From Halichondria panicea (taxonomy: Eukaryota > Porifera > Demospongiae > Suberitida > Halichondriidae), in contig NC_087391.1 of assembly GCF_963675165.1 (NCBI RefSeq), forward strand, positions 4,514,646-4,578,645: a stretch of 64,000 nt of DNA, written 5' to 3'. This document shows, in pieces, positions 1 through 12,300 of this stretch. A program made the position numbers and the translations under genes. Below the pieces are notes generated by a model that ran no database searches, had not been told where the DNA came from, and saw only the letters and a program-made list of their open reading frames with translations. Within the stretch, counting starts at the first letter, position 1. Each line of letters starts with the position of its first letter.

Positions 1-69
1 AGTCTCCAGAATCAGAGAAGAGTCTGGGATGGCCATTGGGTCCTCTTTGTTCTTGTCTCCTCCTCCCAT
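1..69 (-). CDS. Possible first coding exon of a divergent gene (partial)
   Basis: Read on the minus strand from position 69 there is an ATG followed by an open frame to the window edge: 23 codons, beginning MGGGDKNKEDPMAIPDSS. The peptide is hydrophilic and acidic and looks like a cytosolic N-terminus, but I do not recognise the family. If real, the gene is transcribed away from the Ral GAP gene that starts at 399, with a shared promoter between them. An alternative is a plus-strand exon ending at the donor CAG|GTGAGC (position 93), whose frame 2 is also open. The sequence does not decide between them. Confidence 0.35.
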   Translation of the reverse strand, partial: MGGGDKNKEDPMAIPDSSLILET

Positions 70-398
70 ACTGTCTGTGATTTCGATTCAGGTGAGCAAA
101 TATTGAGTATTGAGTTAAAAAATATGAAAGGTCTACTACTTATAGTTTTATAGCAGTCCAGGTACTAGCTAGGTACGTACATTCTGCAATTTCATTGCAT
201 GTTTTTGTAGATAATTAATTATGATGTAGCAAAATACTTAAAGGGAAAATCCCCTTGTTACTAAACCCAGCTTGTGATGCGCTCAGAAACAGAGCAGGTC
301 AAAGGTCAATCACAAAGTCCAAAAGCAGGAAAGTTCATAATGACTCTAAGATGATGGTGATTTGTGTATAGAGCTGAAAACACACTCTCGCTAACAGT
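70..398. promoter_or_regulatory. Intergenic region / likely promoter of the Ral GAP gene
   Basis: This is about 330 bp between the candidate minus-strand exon and the first ATG of the Ral GAP alpha gene. I see no clear TATA box or long ORF. It is AT-rich apart from a short stretch around 270-360. It probably holds the 5' UTR and a bidirectional promoter; this is inferred only from gene spacing. Confidence 0.3.
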
Positions 399-3300
399 AT
401 GAGTAGACGCAGAGACAGACAAGCCGAGCACAAACAACTGAAAAAGTTCCTGGAGCCCAGCAAGGACTCGTTGAAGAGACTCAGATCACTCAACCAAGGC
501 CTAGGTCAGTTTGGCCTACTGTACTGTACACCTGTCACTCTAGCTCTATGTATTTGTCATAAAGGGCTGTACAGTCAGGAAGTTGTCTCCCTTCTTTCAT
601 GGTCCTAGCGAGTAGGGTTTAATAGGGCGAATAGAGTCTACATCAAAAGTTCATTCCAATATATAGCTATCTAGTAAATAGTTTTTTTGTTGTTAAAATG
701 CAGATAAGAGCACTGATGAAGAGATCAAGTCGTTCTACACTGAACACTCGTCAGCCGTCTTCTACTGTGTGTACACCTCATTCACCATAGTCGAGGCTAA
801 CATACACGACAGAGGTGAGTGTGTCGCCTTGGTGTTTGTTATCGTGCACTATGTATTGTACGCACCTTACTAAGTTACTATCTATCAAGATAAGATGTTT
901 CTCAAACCACTTGTACTGGCGTAACAATAGGCAACTCTAGCAAACAAATTGAACAGGTATTTAATCCTCACAACACATTCGAATCCCTAGAGGTAAACTC
1001 AGGTAAGTTTACAAGTTACTGTGCTTGTATCTTATCTAAATCTATTAAGGCAGGGCCTTACTACCGTATAGCGTTTAATTTTCATGGGCAAGCTGACCTC
1101 TGTGAAAATTTTACTTACGAAAACGAAATTCAAGTTCAACTGTTCAAATTCAACAAATTTTTAATTCCACGAAGAATACCCGCTATATTATGGTAGGGAA
1201 TCATGCATTGAAGTACAACTCAAGTCAATTACTCATGCAGCAAAGTGGTTATGGGGTGTGGGGGTGTGGGAATGGGTCTCTGGAGGTTTTTGGTTGCCAT
1301 GGGTACATGTAGGGTTGACACTGATAATTAATACTTTAATTCACCACTCATAATGTGTTCATCCCATTCAGTGGTGAAGGGCAAGGGCTACAGTGAGATC
1401 TTCATTAAGGACCTGATAGAGCTTGTTTTGCCAGCCCTACAGGTAAGCCAAACTTAGACTAGCCTGAGGAGACAAGCTGTTTAGTTAGTCTAGCCTTAAG
1501 TAAGCTGTTTAGTTAGTCTAGCCTTAAGTATTGCTGTGTTGTAAAAGGAAGCATAGTTTTTTGGGTGTATAGCTTGTAATGCCCTCACAGTTTTAGTGTA
1601 TCCTTGCGTACATAGCAGTTGTCTTACTCACAAGGAATACAGTACGTTGTGTTTGCTCGAGTATTATTGTGAGTAACTATTGAATTCCCCAGTGGCCCAG
1701 TCGGTTAGAGCGTCGTACTTATAAGCAGTATTGGCTGAGCAATGCGAAGGTCGAGAGTTCGATCCTCTCCTGGGGAATATTGTTTTTGGTTTTGGTAGTT
1801 TGAACGATTCATGATAATATTATTGCTCGAGCCTCTCCTGGGATTGGGGATAGTTTTTGTTTTATTAATATCAAGAAGAAATCTTCAAAAACCTCTCTTC
1901 TTGTTTTTGTGTGCTGCAATAAAGACTTTTTCAGACCTGTGTGTATGTTTTCCATCTGTTCTTCCTGTAGAGAGTGTTGGAGTTTCTGCCAGAGCTGATT
2001 CACAGGAAGTGGCAGTTCAACAGCATATGTAAGTAGCATTGGGTCTCTAATGTCTCTGTTTCGCTTATTAACACAAAAGGAGTTAATGAAACTTGTAAAA
2101 TCGATCCTTCAATCGTTCATGTTGATCACAGTATTAATAGTACACTTTTCTATTCCCATTCCAGGTACAATAGTTCGTAAGCTGTTCCACCCTCAGAATG
2201 GACTCAAGATCAGGAAATATGCACTCAAGCTACTAGTGCTCTGGATCCAAGCCCTGCAGGAGAATGCTGGTGATGCTTGCATGGAACTGTTTGCATCAGC
2301 CATCCCTCACTTCCCTCCTAATAAGACTCCGCTAGGCCTCCCCACGGACTCATTGGACACGCCCACTTTCTCAGCCGGTGGTCTGTGTGAGCGCTATGGT
2401 GTGTACTCAAGTAGCTCAGTATCTGCTGACAATGGTGGACTGATCCCCAAGAGTAACTCCATAGGAGCAGCAATGAAAGGTTGGTTTACATTCTATGGGC
2501 AGGGATGTGCCCACACTGGTCGAGGATGGTTTGTGCTAACCACCTCTTCGGCCTAGCTACATAATAAGCTGCATGTATAAAGGAGGTAAATGTGTTGTGT
2601 GTTAAATTGTGATCGATTTAAATTGTGATTGAGGATTTCAAAAATTCTTGGGTAAACATCACTGTAATATATGGGGGACATGTCTGTGTTAATTGGTAGT
2701 ATAACATGTACACTAAATTTAAACTTGTGGTGTGCGAGTGATTGCCCCTCCCCCCACTTGTTCATAGGTGTCGTCAAGGTGCCATTTGTATGCAAGTTAA
2801 ATGTTGTGTATAATTGTTGTGTATGTACAATGTCCATTTGAATGCTGTTTTACTAATTCCCCTTTTCCATAGATGTGGTGCATGTGGGCATGATCTACCC
2901 GCTGTCCTCCCCTTCCTCTCTGGACAAGGATAACCTCACTCTGGAGCTCATGGAGAACCTCCTCAAGTGCCTCACTAGTCAGGTGACTAACACTACATGC
3001 CTGAATGAAATTCGTGACATTCTAGAATTATTGATAAAATGCATGGACAGTACTAGAATTTGACAACTAGTGTGAGCATTTGATCCTTTGGACCTAGTAG
3101 CATCTTGTACAGTAACAATACATGCAATTCAGTGCTGCACATTGCTTTTTCTAACCAAATTTTCCCCATAGCTGTTCTCTCTCCATTGGGACGATCCCTC
3201 CAACTTTGTGAGGGGGTTCAGCTTCCTATTCTTCCTGTTCAAGCTCTTTTACCTTGCCCCCCTCTACAAGGAGTTCAGGGCCAAGGCTGGTCTGTACACA

Positions 3301-6300
3301 CAACCACCACCACCCACTATCCGTGAGTAGCGCTCTCGTTCTGTGTAGTTAGTGATTCCTGCCTATGTATTGTTAAAATAATGAACATCACTATTTTATA
3401 CGCGTACATGTACATGTATACTCTAGCTATTACTAGAATGTTTTGCGAGTGAAAAAGCCAAAGCAGCAAAAAATGTGGCACTTTGTGATCTAACTTTTTG
3501 CGTTCTGGCAAAGATCATGATGCCCTAAAAGTACCTGTAGAGGTTTTTGCAGTTTTGTTGTTGCAAAGCAATCAACACTTGCAAAATTCGATGCTCCCGA
3601 AATATTTTAGTAATACAGTTACTGTACTGTACATGTATACACAATCTTGTGCTTTATATACTGCTATGCAGATTCTTCTGAGGGTAATGGTGATAACGAG
3701 GAGGGCTTACAGACATTGCCGGAAAACCCCTCCCAGGAATCACACGTCCTCAGCACACCCCCATTGTCTCGTCGCAAACACGGGCGCACTAGCCCCTACC
3801 GAATGTCCTCTGTGATCAAGCTCGAATACAACACCTCTCATCCAATCTACGCTAAGATCCAGAACCTTATACTACACTCTATCCTCAAGTGGGTCCTTCC
3901 TAGTAATGGAGGACAGAGAAGCAGCACCACACTTGAGAGTAGCCCCTCCTCCTCTCCCTTGTTCCCACGGAGGATCAGCTTCCCCCTGACAGGAGTTGAG
4001 CTCATGAGAGAAATGTGGTTCACTAATCGAGACAACGTGAATTTGTTGCTGGAAATTTGTCGAGTTGGATTCCAGACTCCACTCTCTGAGGCCACCACTT
4101 TGAAAAAACTCATTGAGCTCTACTTTCACTGGGAGCAGGTAAGTGTCTGTGTGTGGTGGTTTGCTGTGTCTACTAATGTAGTTAAAGTATCTCGTGTTTG
4201 TGCTGTATGCATTCTTTAATCAGTTATTATTGTGACATACTGTGTTCTTCATGTGTATAATTATTTAATTGTTGATGTGTTTTGAAAGTATGCTATCAGC
4301 CTTTGTTGTATTTTCCTCTCTAGACTGCACAAAAGCCACCATTCATGAATCCTGCTCCGGTCCAAAGCTATGGTGAGACCACACCCAGCACACCACCTCT
4401 CCTAGGCACCTCTGACCACTCCCACTCTGCTCCGAGCCGACTCTCAATTCTCTCCTGGGAGCAGCTGAGTTGTTACGAGGGCTTCGTTGCAACAACTGTA
4501 CAAGCCGGGCCCCAGTCATCTCTAAGGATGATTGTGTGTCACACGTGTCAGGTGTTCCTCAAGAAGGCAGAAAAGAGGGAGGAGCTTGACAGTCAGGTCA
4601 GGATACACATGTACCTACTTACGTGTACACCTGTAGAGGAACATGTGCACTTTATCCAAATCTGCTTTATGAGATATTTATATGCAACTGCTGTAGTGTA
4701 TGCAGCACATTATTCCTTCCTCTCTAAATATGTACATGTAGTTCATGCATGCTTTATAGAGCAGTGAGGACCTGTACACTGATACTCACTTCTCCGGTCC
4801 TCCTTTATCAGTGCTGTTACAGTAGTAATTATACTCTCTCTACAGATTGAGATGTGCCGTAAGATCCTTCGCCTCTACCAGGAGATAGCAATGACTGGAG
4901 ACATGGACCACGACACATGGTGAGCTATTAGTGTAGAAGTGTCTGCAACTACATGTATGTGGTGGTCCCTCTCATTCGGCAAACCCCAGAAACAAACCCT
5001 GACTGAGCAGGGTGTCATACAGGATTTTAAAGTACATGTAGAGGGGGGAAATGAGAAAAGTTAGCAGAAAATTTTGCTAAAAAAAGGTCAACTGTTATTT
5101 CAATACCCAGCTATGGACACTCAGTCATACAACTAGTACTTGAAGGGGGGGGGGGGGGGGAATTGGAGCTAGGGGGGATATCCCCCCTGTATAACACCCT
5201 GCTGAGTGAGACCAATTTTGGACCACTAGTTTCCCATCTACACTGTAGGACCTTCTTTAAATTATTCACTCTACACCCACACACACTTGGTACCAGTTCT
5301 CATCCACTCTGTTTAATATCCCTCCCACACCTCTTAGGGAGTATAGTCTGGCGGTGCTGCTCCACCTGACAGTGAGACTGCTCGCTGGCCCACCCCCCAC
5401 AAACAGGAACTCTACTCTCGGTGGCACACTGGCAGAGCTACTACTCAGGGTATGTGTATATAGCTAATGCTGAGTCTTGACATAGAGAGCTCTTAATGTA
5501 GAGATCTATGTACTCCTACATGAGACTTAAAATCTGTGTTTCTATCAGTAGATGTCCTTCCTTTTTCAACCTGAGTATCTACAGCTTTCTCATACGTATA
5601 CGTATGCACATGGCTGTGACAGTCACCGGTTGTATGCAGTAAATAGTTTGTCCTTTAAATTTATTCTTCTGTGCAGACCCTTTTGATCTACTACCTCCGA
5701 GCGTCCATGGCGACCAAGGTGTCCCCTCATTTGTGGGACGATCTCCTGACTGTCGTATCCTCTCTGACACGGTGGAAGGAGGTCATCACTGAGTGGCAGG
5801 TAAGGGCAAAATCATCTGTAATGTTACTCACTAATAATCACATCGCTTCTACAGTGTACCTGTACATGTCCATGTACATACATGTGTATTTAGACACACA
5901 CCCCTAATCACAATTAGATCATCCTTCACACTAGAGCACACAGATTTGTACATGTAATAATTATGTGGTTCTGGGACGTTGTTCAGGTATTAACCAAAAC
6001 CAACCACTACTCACTGGCCTAGTTTACCACATAACAATTGTGTGTAGATTGAGTGTTGTAAATAGCCCCCACTTTGAAACTTCTTGGTACATCATTGGTA
6101 TCATATATTATCATATATTCGCCTTACCCCACCTCCCCGACACATGCACACAGTTTGTGATGAGCTCAATGACGAGCGTACTGGCACAGACAGTGTACGG
6201 ACTCAACCTACTGGACCTTCCTCTGAGCAAGCTGGACAAAGGAGACCATAATAGCAGAGCAGCCAGTCGACGATCGGCGACTAGTAAAGAGATTCCTTCC

Positions 6301-9300
6301 TCACGTCGTCTCGACTCTTTCTCCACTATCAACATACTGACCGTATCATCCATCAGACTCACTCAAAGGAGGGACACAGCTGACGGTCAATTGAGGCTTC
6401 GAAACTTGAAAAAAAAGACTCCGCACATCAAACACAGTGGGAAATCAAACACAGAGGAGGCTGGGAATAACCCTAATCTGGAACTGTCTCATTTGAGGAA
6501 GAAGCATTCACTGCCATCGACTCTGTCTGAGGTGCAAATGGCGACTGGGGCCCCTCAATTGTGTGTAGTTCCCGAAAACAGAGAGGACGGTTCAAGTCCC
6601 GAATCACTAGAGCCAATGCCAATGAGAAGTGTCACCACATCCACGTTAGTCTCGCTTGGTAATTACGTGAGTGAAGAGAAACAAGACTTGCTAGTCCCTC
6701 AGGGCGTGCCGTCACCAGGGGCACTCTCTCTACCAGCTGAGTTCATTCTAGAGTCCAGTGAAGTTGTAGACGATTCCTCTGAACACTGCCGACAATTAGA
6801 ACAATTGAAAGAAGAAAGGAAAGGTTCGATGTTTGTAAATCTTGATACAAGCTCACCTAGCCCTGATTCTGTAGTCTCGAAAAACAAAAACTTCTTTTCC
6901 TCTGAGCAGCGAAATAGCAAAAACTCCAAGTCTCGAAAGCCACCAGCACCGGATCTAGTACTAACAAATGAAAACGTGAGTGACAGCGAGCAAGAGAGTC
7001 GCAAGTCTCTACGCTCTCACCGGTCTAGCTCTGAGAATCCCAATGTAGATTCCCCCCTTGTCATTTCCACCGTCATGGAGGCCACCGACTCTGATATCTT
7101 TGAGAATAGAAGACTGGCTACGATACGAAAATCATCCAGTGAGGGCAATATTCATCGTATAATACTGTGCCCTGATATGGACCCTAAACCAACGGAAATT
7201 GAAGGCTCTAACAGTAGTCATGTGATACGAAGAGTGCTGAGTTCGTCTATCAACGAAAATGAGAATGTCGGAGCAGGAGTTGGCGAATCGTTCTCTCATG
7301 CATCATCTTCTCCTTCTATGTCGCCTCCAGCCACGTCTAAAGAGTTCCACCCTCCACTGCCCCAGTCGCCACCCAAGCCACAGGGTGAGTGGACTGCTGA
7401 GTCAGTAGCTCTCATCTGGCAGAGAATGTTGAAGGTATTGGGAGACATCAACAAGATTCAAGACCCGGGCATCCACTCTGAGGCTATGGGTTGCTTGGAG
7501 AACACCTGGAGATCTTTGGTTGATGTGAGTGTTGTATACCTACCCTGTACATGTACTACATAATTATAAGCTCTTAGCAGTGAAGAAATGAGTAGTGTTG
7601 TGTGTTTGTCCTTAGCTCTTAGCAGTGAAGAAATGAGTAGTGTTGTGTGTTTGTCTTAGCTCTTAGCAGTGAAGAAATGAGTAGTGTTGTGTGTTTGTCT
7701 TAGCTCTTAGCAGTGAAGAAATGAGTAGTGTTGTGTGTTTGTCTTAGCTCTTAGCAGTGAAGAAATGAGTAGTGTTGTGTGTTTGTCCTTAGCTCTTAGC
7801 AGTGAAGAAATGAGTAGTGTTGTGTGTTTGTCTTAGCTCTTAGCAGTGAAGAAATGAGTAGTGTTGTGTGTTTGTCCTTAGCTCTTAGCAGGGAAGAAAT
7901 GAGTAGTGTTGTGTGTTTGTCTTAGCTCTTAGCAGTGAAGAAATGAGTAGTGTTGTGTGTTTGTCTACGTAGACATTGTGCAGTATACAAGTACAAGTGC
8001 TCCCCCCCCCCCCCCCCCAAAAGTGTCAGTGTACTATTACATGTATATTGATCCCCCATTGTACAGTAGCTATGGACGGCTTTATATAATTATGACTGTA
8101 ACAAGTACATGTATGTAATAAGTCCCTACCGTGTTATATTCGTTTTATTACACGGTCACGTAGTCTCGAGGCATAATTTGGTAAGGGATCATCGTGATAT
8201 AAAACACATAATTATAGCATGAAAATCTTCGTGTTGTTGTATGCAATAATGATACAGACAACTCACCCTCGGGCTTGTGCCTGTATATATTGCATACAAC
8301 ACTCGATCTAATGTTATATATAATTATTACATACACAACTGTAAGCATATAAAGTTGGCATGCCCATTCCGAGTGTCACGTGACACCTACATGTAGCTAC
8401 TGAGTTTCTTCATATGGGATGAACAACAATAAACCAATTGTGCAATTCAGTGTAATGCATGTATCCTTCTTTCTCTCTGCAGATGTCTGCGAACCTGGGC
8501 ATCCCAATTGGGTCCAGCCCCACCCCTCCACTACCGGAGTACGTGCCCCCACTCTCTGTGTTCTTCCCCTGGGTCATCAAGGCCTGCTCCTTACCTCAGC
8601 GCTACCTCGGTGGTCGTATCAAGGCCCATAAGATGCTCTGTAGGATGGTGATTCGTCACTGGCACACCCTCCCCTCACAAGCACAGCTGGCCCACTTCTA
8701 TAGACTCATGCACAGTGCATTTCAGCCGAACTCTGTAAGTGGCATAGAAACTGTATATTTGATAGTGGGTAAAGATCATCACCAACTCTACCACTATTTG
8801 GTTTTTGGTAGTGGGTAAAGATCATCACCAACTCTACCACTTTTTGACTAGTGTAAAGTGGCATTATGTTTGATAGTGGGTAAAGATCATCACTTTTTGA
8901 CATTTTCATCCAGCCTTATAAGTACATGTCTATGCATTAGTGTTGTGCACACAAATAAGGAGTTGTTTAGTTTTGCAAGAATTGTAGTTGCTTAGTTTTG
9001 CATGTCATTCTCATGTCATACTCAATAAATGCCTGTCTGTGCACATCTGTCGAAGCTTACACAATCTCAGTAAAACAAAGGCCTGTGGTTATATGTATTT
9101 ACCATTGTTCCACACTCATCCAATGTTTCCTCACTCACAGGACATTTTGCGTGTTGCTGTCAAGTATGGCTTCAAACTATTTTCTCACTGTCTCCCTGGC
9201 TCAAGCATTCTCCTCAGAGACTCCATCATTGCCATCGATTCCGTTCTCTCCTCCTCCTCAAAGGGTAGCCTCCCTCGAAATGAAGCCCTCCACTTTTTGG

Positions 9301-12300
9301 GCACCCTGCTGTGTCTACCTGATCACTACCCGAATGTACCCGTGCTTGGTGAGGGTGTGGAGATGTGTGGGCATGATGTGGAGGTGTGTGAGCGTGAGGG
9401 TGTGAAGGGCGTGGAGCTGAAGGAACAGATTCTAAGTCTCCTCTACCGCTCAGCTAAGACAGAGCCACTAAGGAACACACGATGTCTGGCAGTGTTTCAA
9501 GTTGGTTTGCTAGTGTTCACTGAGCTACGAGCTGGTAGAGAATCACTGAGGCTGACAGAAGGAGTTGACATCTTACTGGCTTCTCTACACGTGAGTCCAG
9601 TATCACTATACGTAGTGTAGATCATACAAAAAGGCTAAGTAATTTCTACTATGCAAGTGTGTGCTATGCCCACTAGTTAGGCCAAGCACGCACGAATGCA
9701 TACTCAGATATTGTTGCACTGTACTTCTGACCCCTATCAGGGTCCTGTTAGCTGAAAGGAAACTTATCAACAGAGGGAAATGTTATTATCCTTTTCTCGC
9801 ATTTGTATATACTCGATACTATTGCACCTTTGACCCCTAATACATGTGGAAGGAAGCTATCAGTGACTGCTACATGTATGTGTCATGAAAGCAAAGGGAA
9901 ATATCGTTATCCCTTCCTGACAGTTCGCCTTTTTAATAACTTCCACCCTCGTATCCTGTATGTGGAACACTACCAATATACTTGATTGTGTGTCTCATAC
10001 TGACCTCATCCCCCCCCAGTTTTCCGATCGGGCTGTTTCTATGGCAGCAGTGGACATGCTCAGTATGCTGGTTGAGGTGGCTCCGTGTATCCTCTCCCTG
10101 TACCACTCACTGCCGGCCAGGATCCTGCAGGCACTCTGTTACGCCATCGCAGGTGAGTGCATATAATATATGGGACCATTATAAACTCTGAATTTTTGCT
10201 TACAATAACAATGTTTACACTTCTGCTCATAAAGAGACCGTACTGTAAAAAATATAACGGCTCAAGATTTAAGCTGAGAGCTGTGGCAGCAGCCAAGAAT
10301 AGCATAATAACTGCTGCTGTGCAAGAGTTTGGAGTAGACAAAACAATAAACGCCCGTTTCGTTTAAACGCCCCCTCTACAGATGTTGCTAGGAAATAAAC
10401 GCCCGGGAGTTTAATCAAGTATATTTATGGAGCAGTTCTGGTAATTGAAAAAAGCTACGTAACATTGTCAGTTTACACGTGCATGCAGCTTTACTGCCTT
10501 GTACGGTATACACTCGATCTGCTCCCTTTAGATGTCCATTCCATAGCCCAGGAGCGGAGTTACTTGTACTAGCTCATATTACATTATCAGGATCGTTTTA
10601 TAGTACTTACAAATGCGTTCCATGAGCCTAGGCAACAGTGTAAGTATAGATACTAGATCTGTAATCGAGCCCAGTGCTTGTAATATGAGTGTGAGTGTAC
10701 CAGTGTGCTCTTAGCTTCATTCCTAATACATAGCCCTCGATTGTACAATGTACAGTGTTTCTGTGTGTATTACCCTCCCCCCCTAACTCTTGCAGTGTTC
10801 CTGTGTGTATAACCCCCCCTCCAACTCTTGCAGTGTTTCTGTGTGTATTACCCCCCCCCCTAACTCTTGCAGTGTTTCTGTGCGTACTAACCCCCCTAAC
10901 TCTTGCAGTGTTCCTGTGCGTATTAACCCCCCTAACTCTTGCAGTGTTCCTGTGTGTATTAACCCCCCTAACGCTTGCAGTGTTCCTGTGCGTATTAACC
11001 CCCCTAACTCTTGCAGTGTTTCTGAGTGAGGAGGTAGAGGGATCCTCGTGGTTGGACAAACTGGTGGTCACTCTCATTCTTTGTCTGAGGGACTGGCTAG
11101 TAGCGCTGCCCATCCCACTCATGGTCAGTGAGGGAGCTCTAGACAACAGCACACTCAAGTCGGTTTTTGAGGTGAGGCAATTAGTAGCAGCTAGTGCAGT
11201 ATTACCTAGACGCTAGTACAGGTGCTACCAATATTACATTACACAGAATTCCTCGGTATCCCATTTCTTTTATATGTAGTTCTATTTTACAAGTATTATA
11301 CATAACTTTTATGCTGTAAACTGATTGACTGACTGGAATTGGAGTTTTCAAGTGCAGTACTGATCTAGTGTTTAACAAACTAGTGAGTTTATTAGTAGTT
11401 AGTCATAGCATGAGTTGAGTCAACCAAATATGGTCTGACACCTCCAGTCAGTATAGGAACTTACATTATCCCTAAAAGTGATACAGTGCCTATTCTGCGT
11501 AGGATATAATATTTGCCTGTCCCACCCAGTATTCATTACACTTGACTCACTGTATATTTATTTGAATCCGTGAGAAACTTTGTTAGTTCAAGTTTCGTGC
11601 ATTAGCAAAGGTTGCCCAGTGTTGTAGGTGCCGGGTACAGACATGCTCTTGTTGTATGTACACTAATGAGCGTTGTCATTTGAGCAATGGTCTGTCTCTT
11701 GTGGCCACTGTTGTGTTTGAACAACAACACTTGTGCTACAGATTGCAGCTCTGGCTCACCTGCCAAAGAATGAATGCTGGAATCTGTAACACACATTACC
11801 AATAATATTACCTAGGCTAGCTTGTACATGTACTGTCGTCTGGTTGTTGATAGTTGATCACACTTGCATTCCCCTCACCACGAGTGACACTGTAACTCGC
11901 TATTTGTTGTTAGCTAGTTGTCTGCTTGTCCTCTTGGCATTGTTCCATTCTCTATATAACGTCTGGAATCCTAGCACTGTTATACACTCTCGGACACCCA
12001 ATAATAGAGTTGTTATAGCAACGTAGCTGCCTCTCCACTCTCTGTAGATATAGTCAAGCACCACCAATGTCATATAGATGATGTAGGTGAGACAAATCAA
12101 TGTCATATAGATGAGACAATGTGAAACAATGTCGTGTAGGTGATTGGTATGCATGTACGGGTATATTTTGAGGGTATAAATGTTTGCGGTTTCATTGATT
12201 AGCATGTACTGCAAACATTTATACCCTCAAATTTAATATCGCTTGCATGCATGCTGCAAATAGGCTGCTATTCCGTGAAAATTAAATCCGCAAAAACCTT

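Noticed and set aside
1820-1856. Possible second tRNA 3' end (GAGCCTCTCCTGGGATTGGGG) after the tRNA-Ile
   Set aside because: Only about 12 bases resemble the tRNA tail and no other arm can be drawn.
7569-7965. CRISPR-like regular repeats
   Set aside because: Units are contiguous with no unique spacers and lie in a eukaryotic intron; this is a minisatellite.
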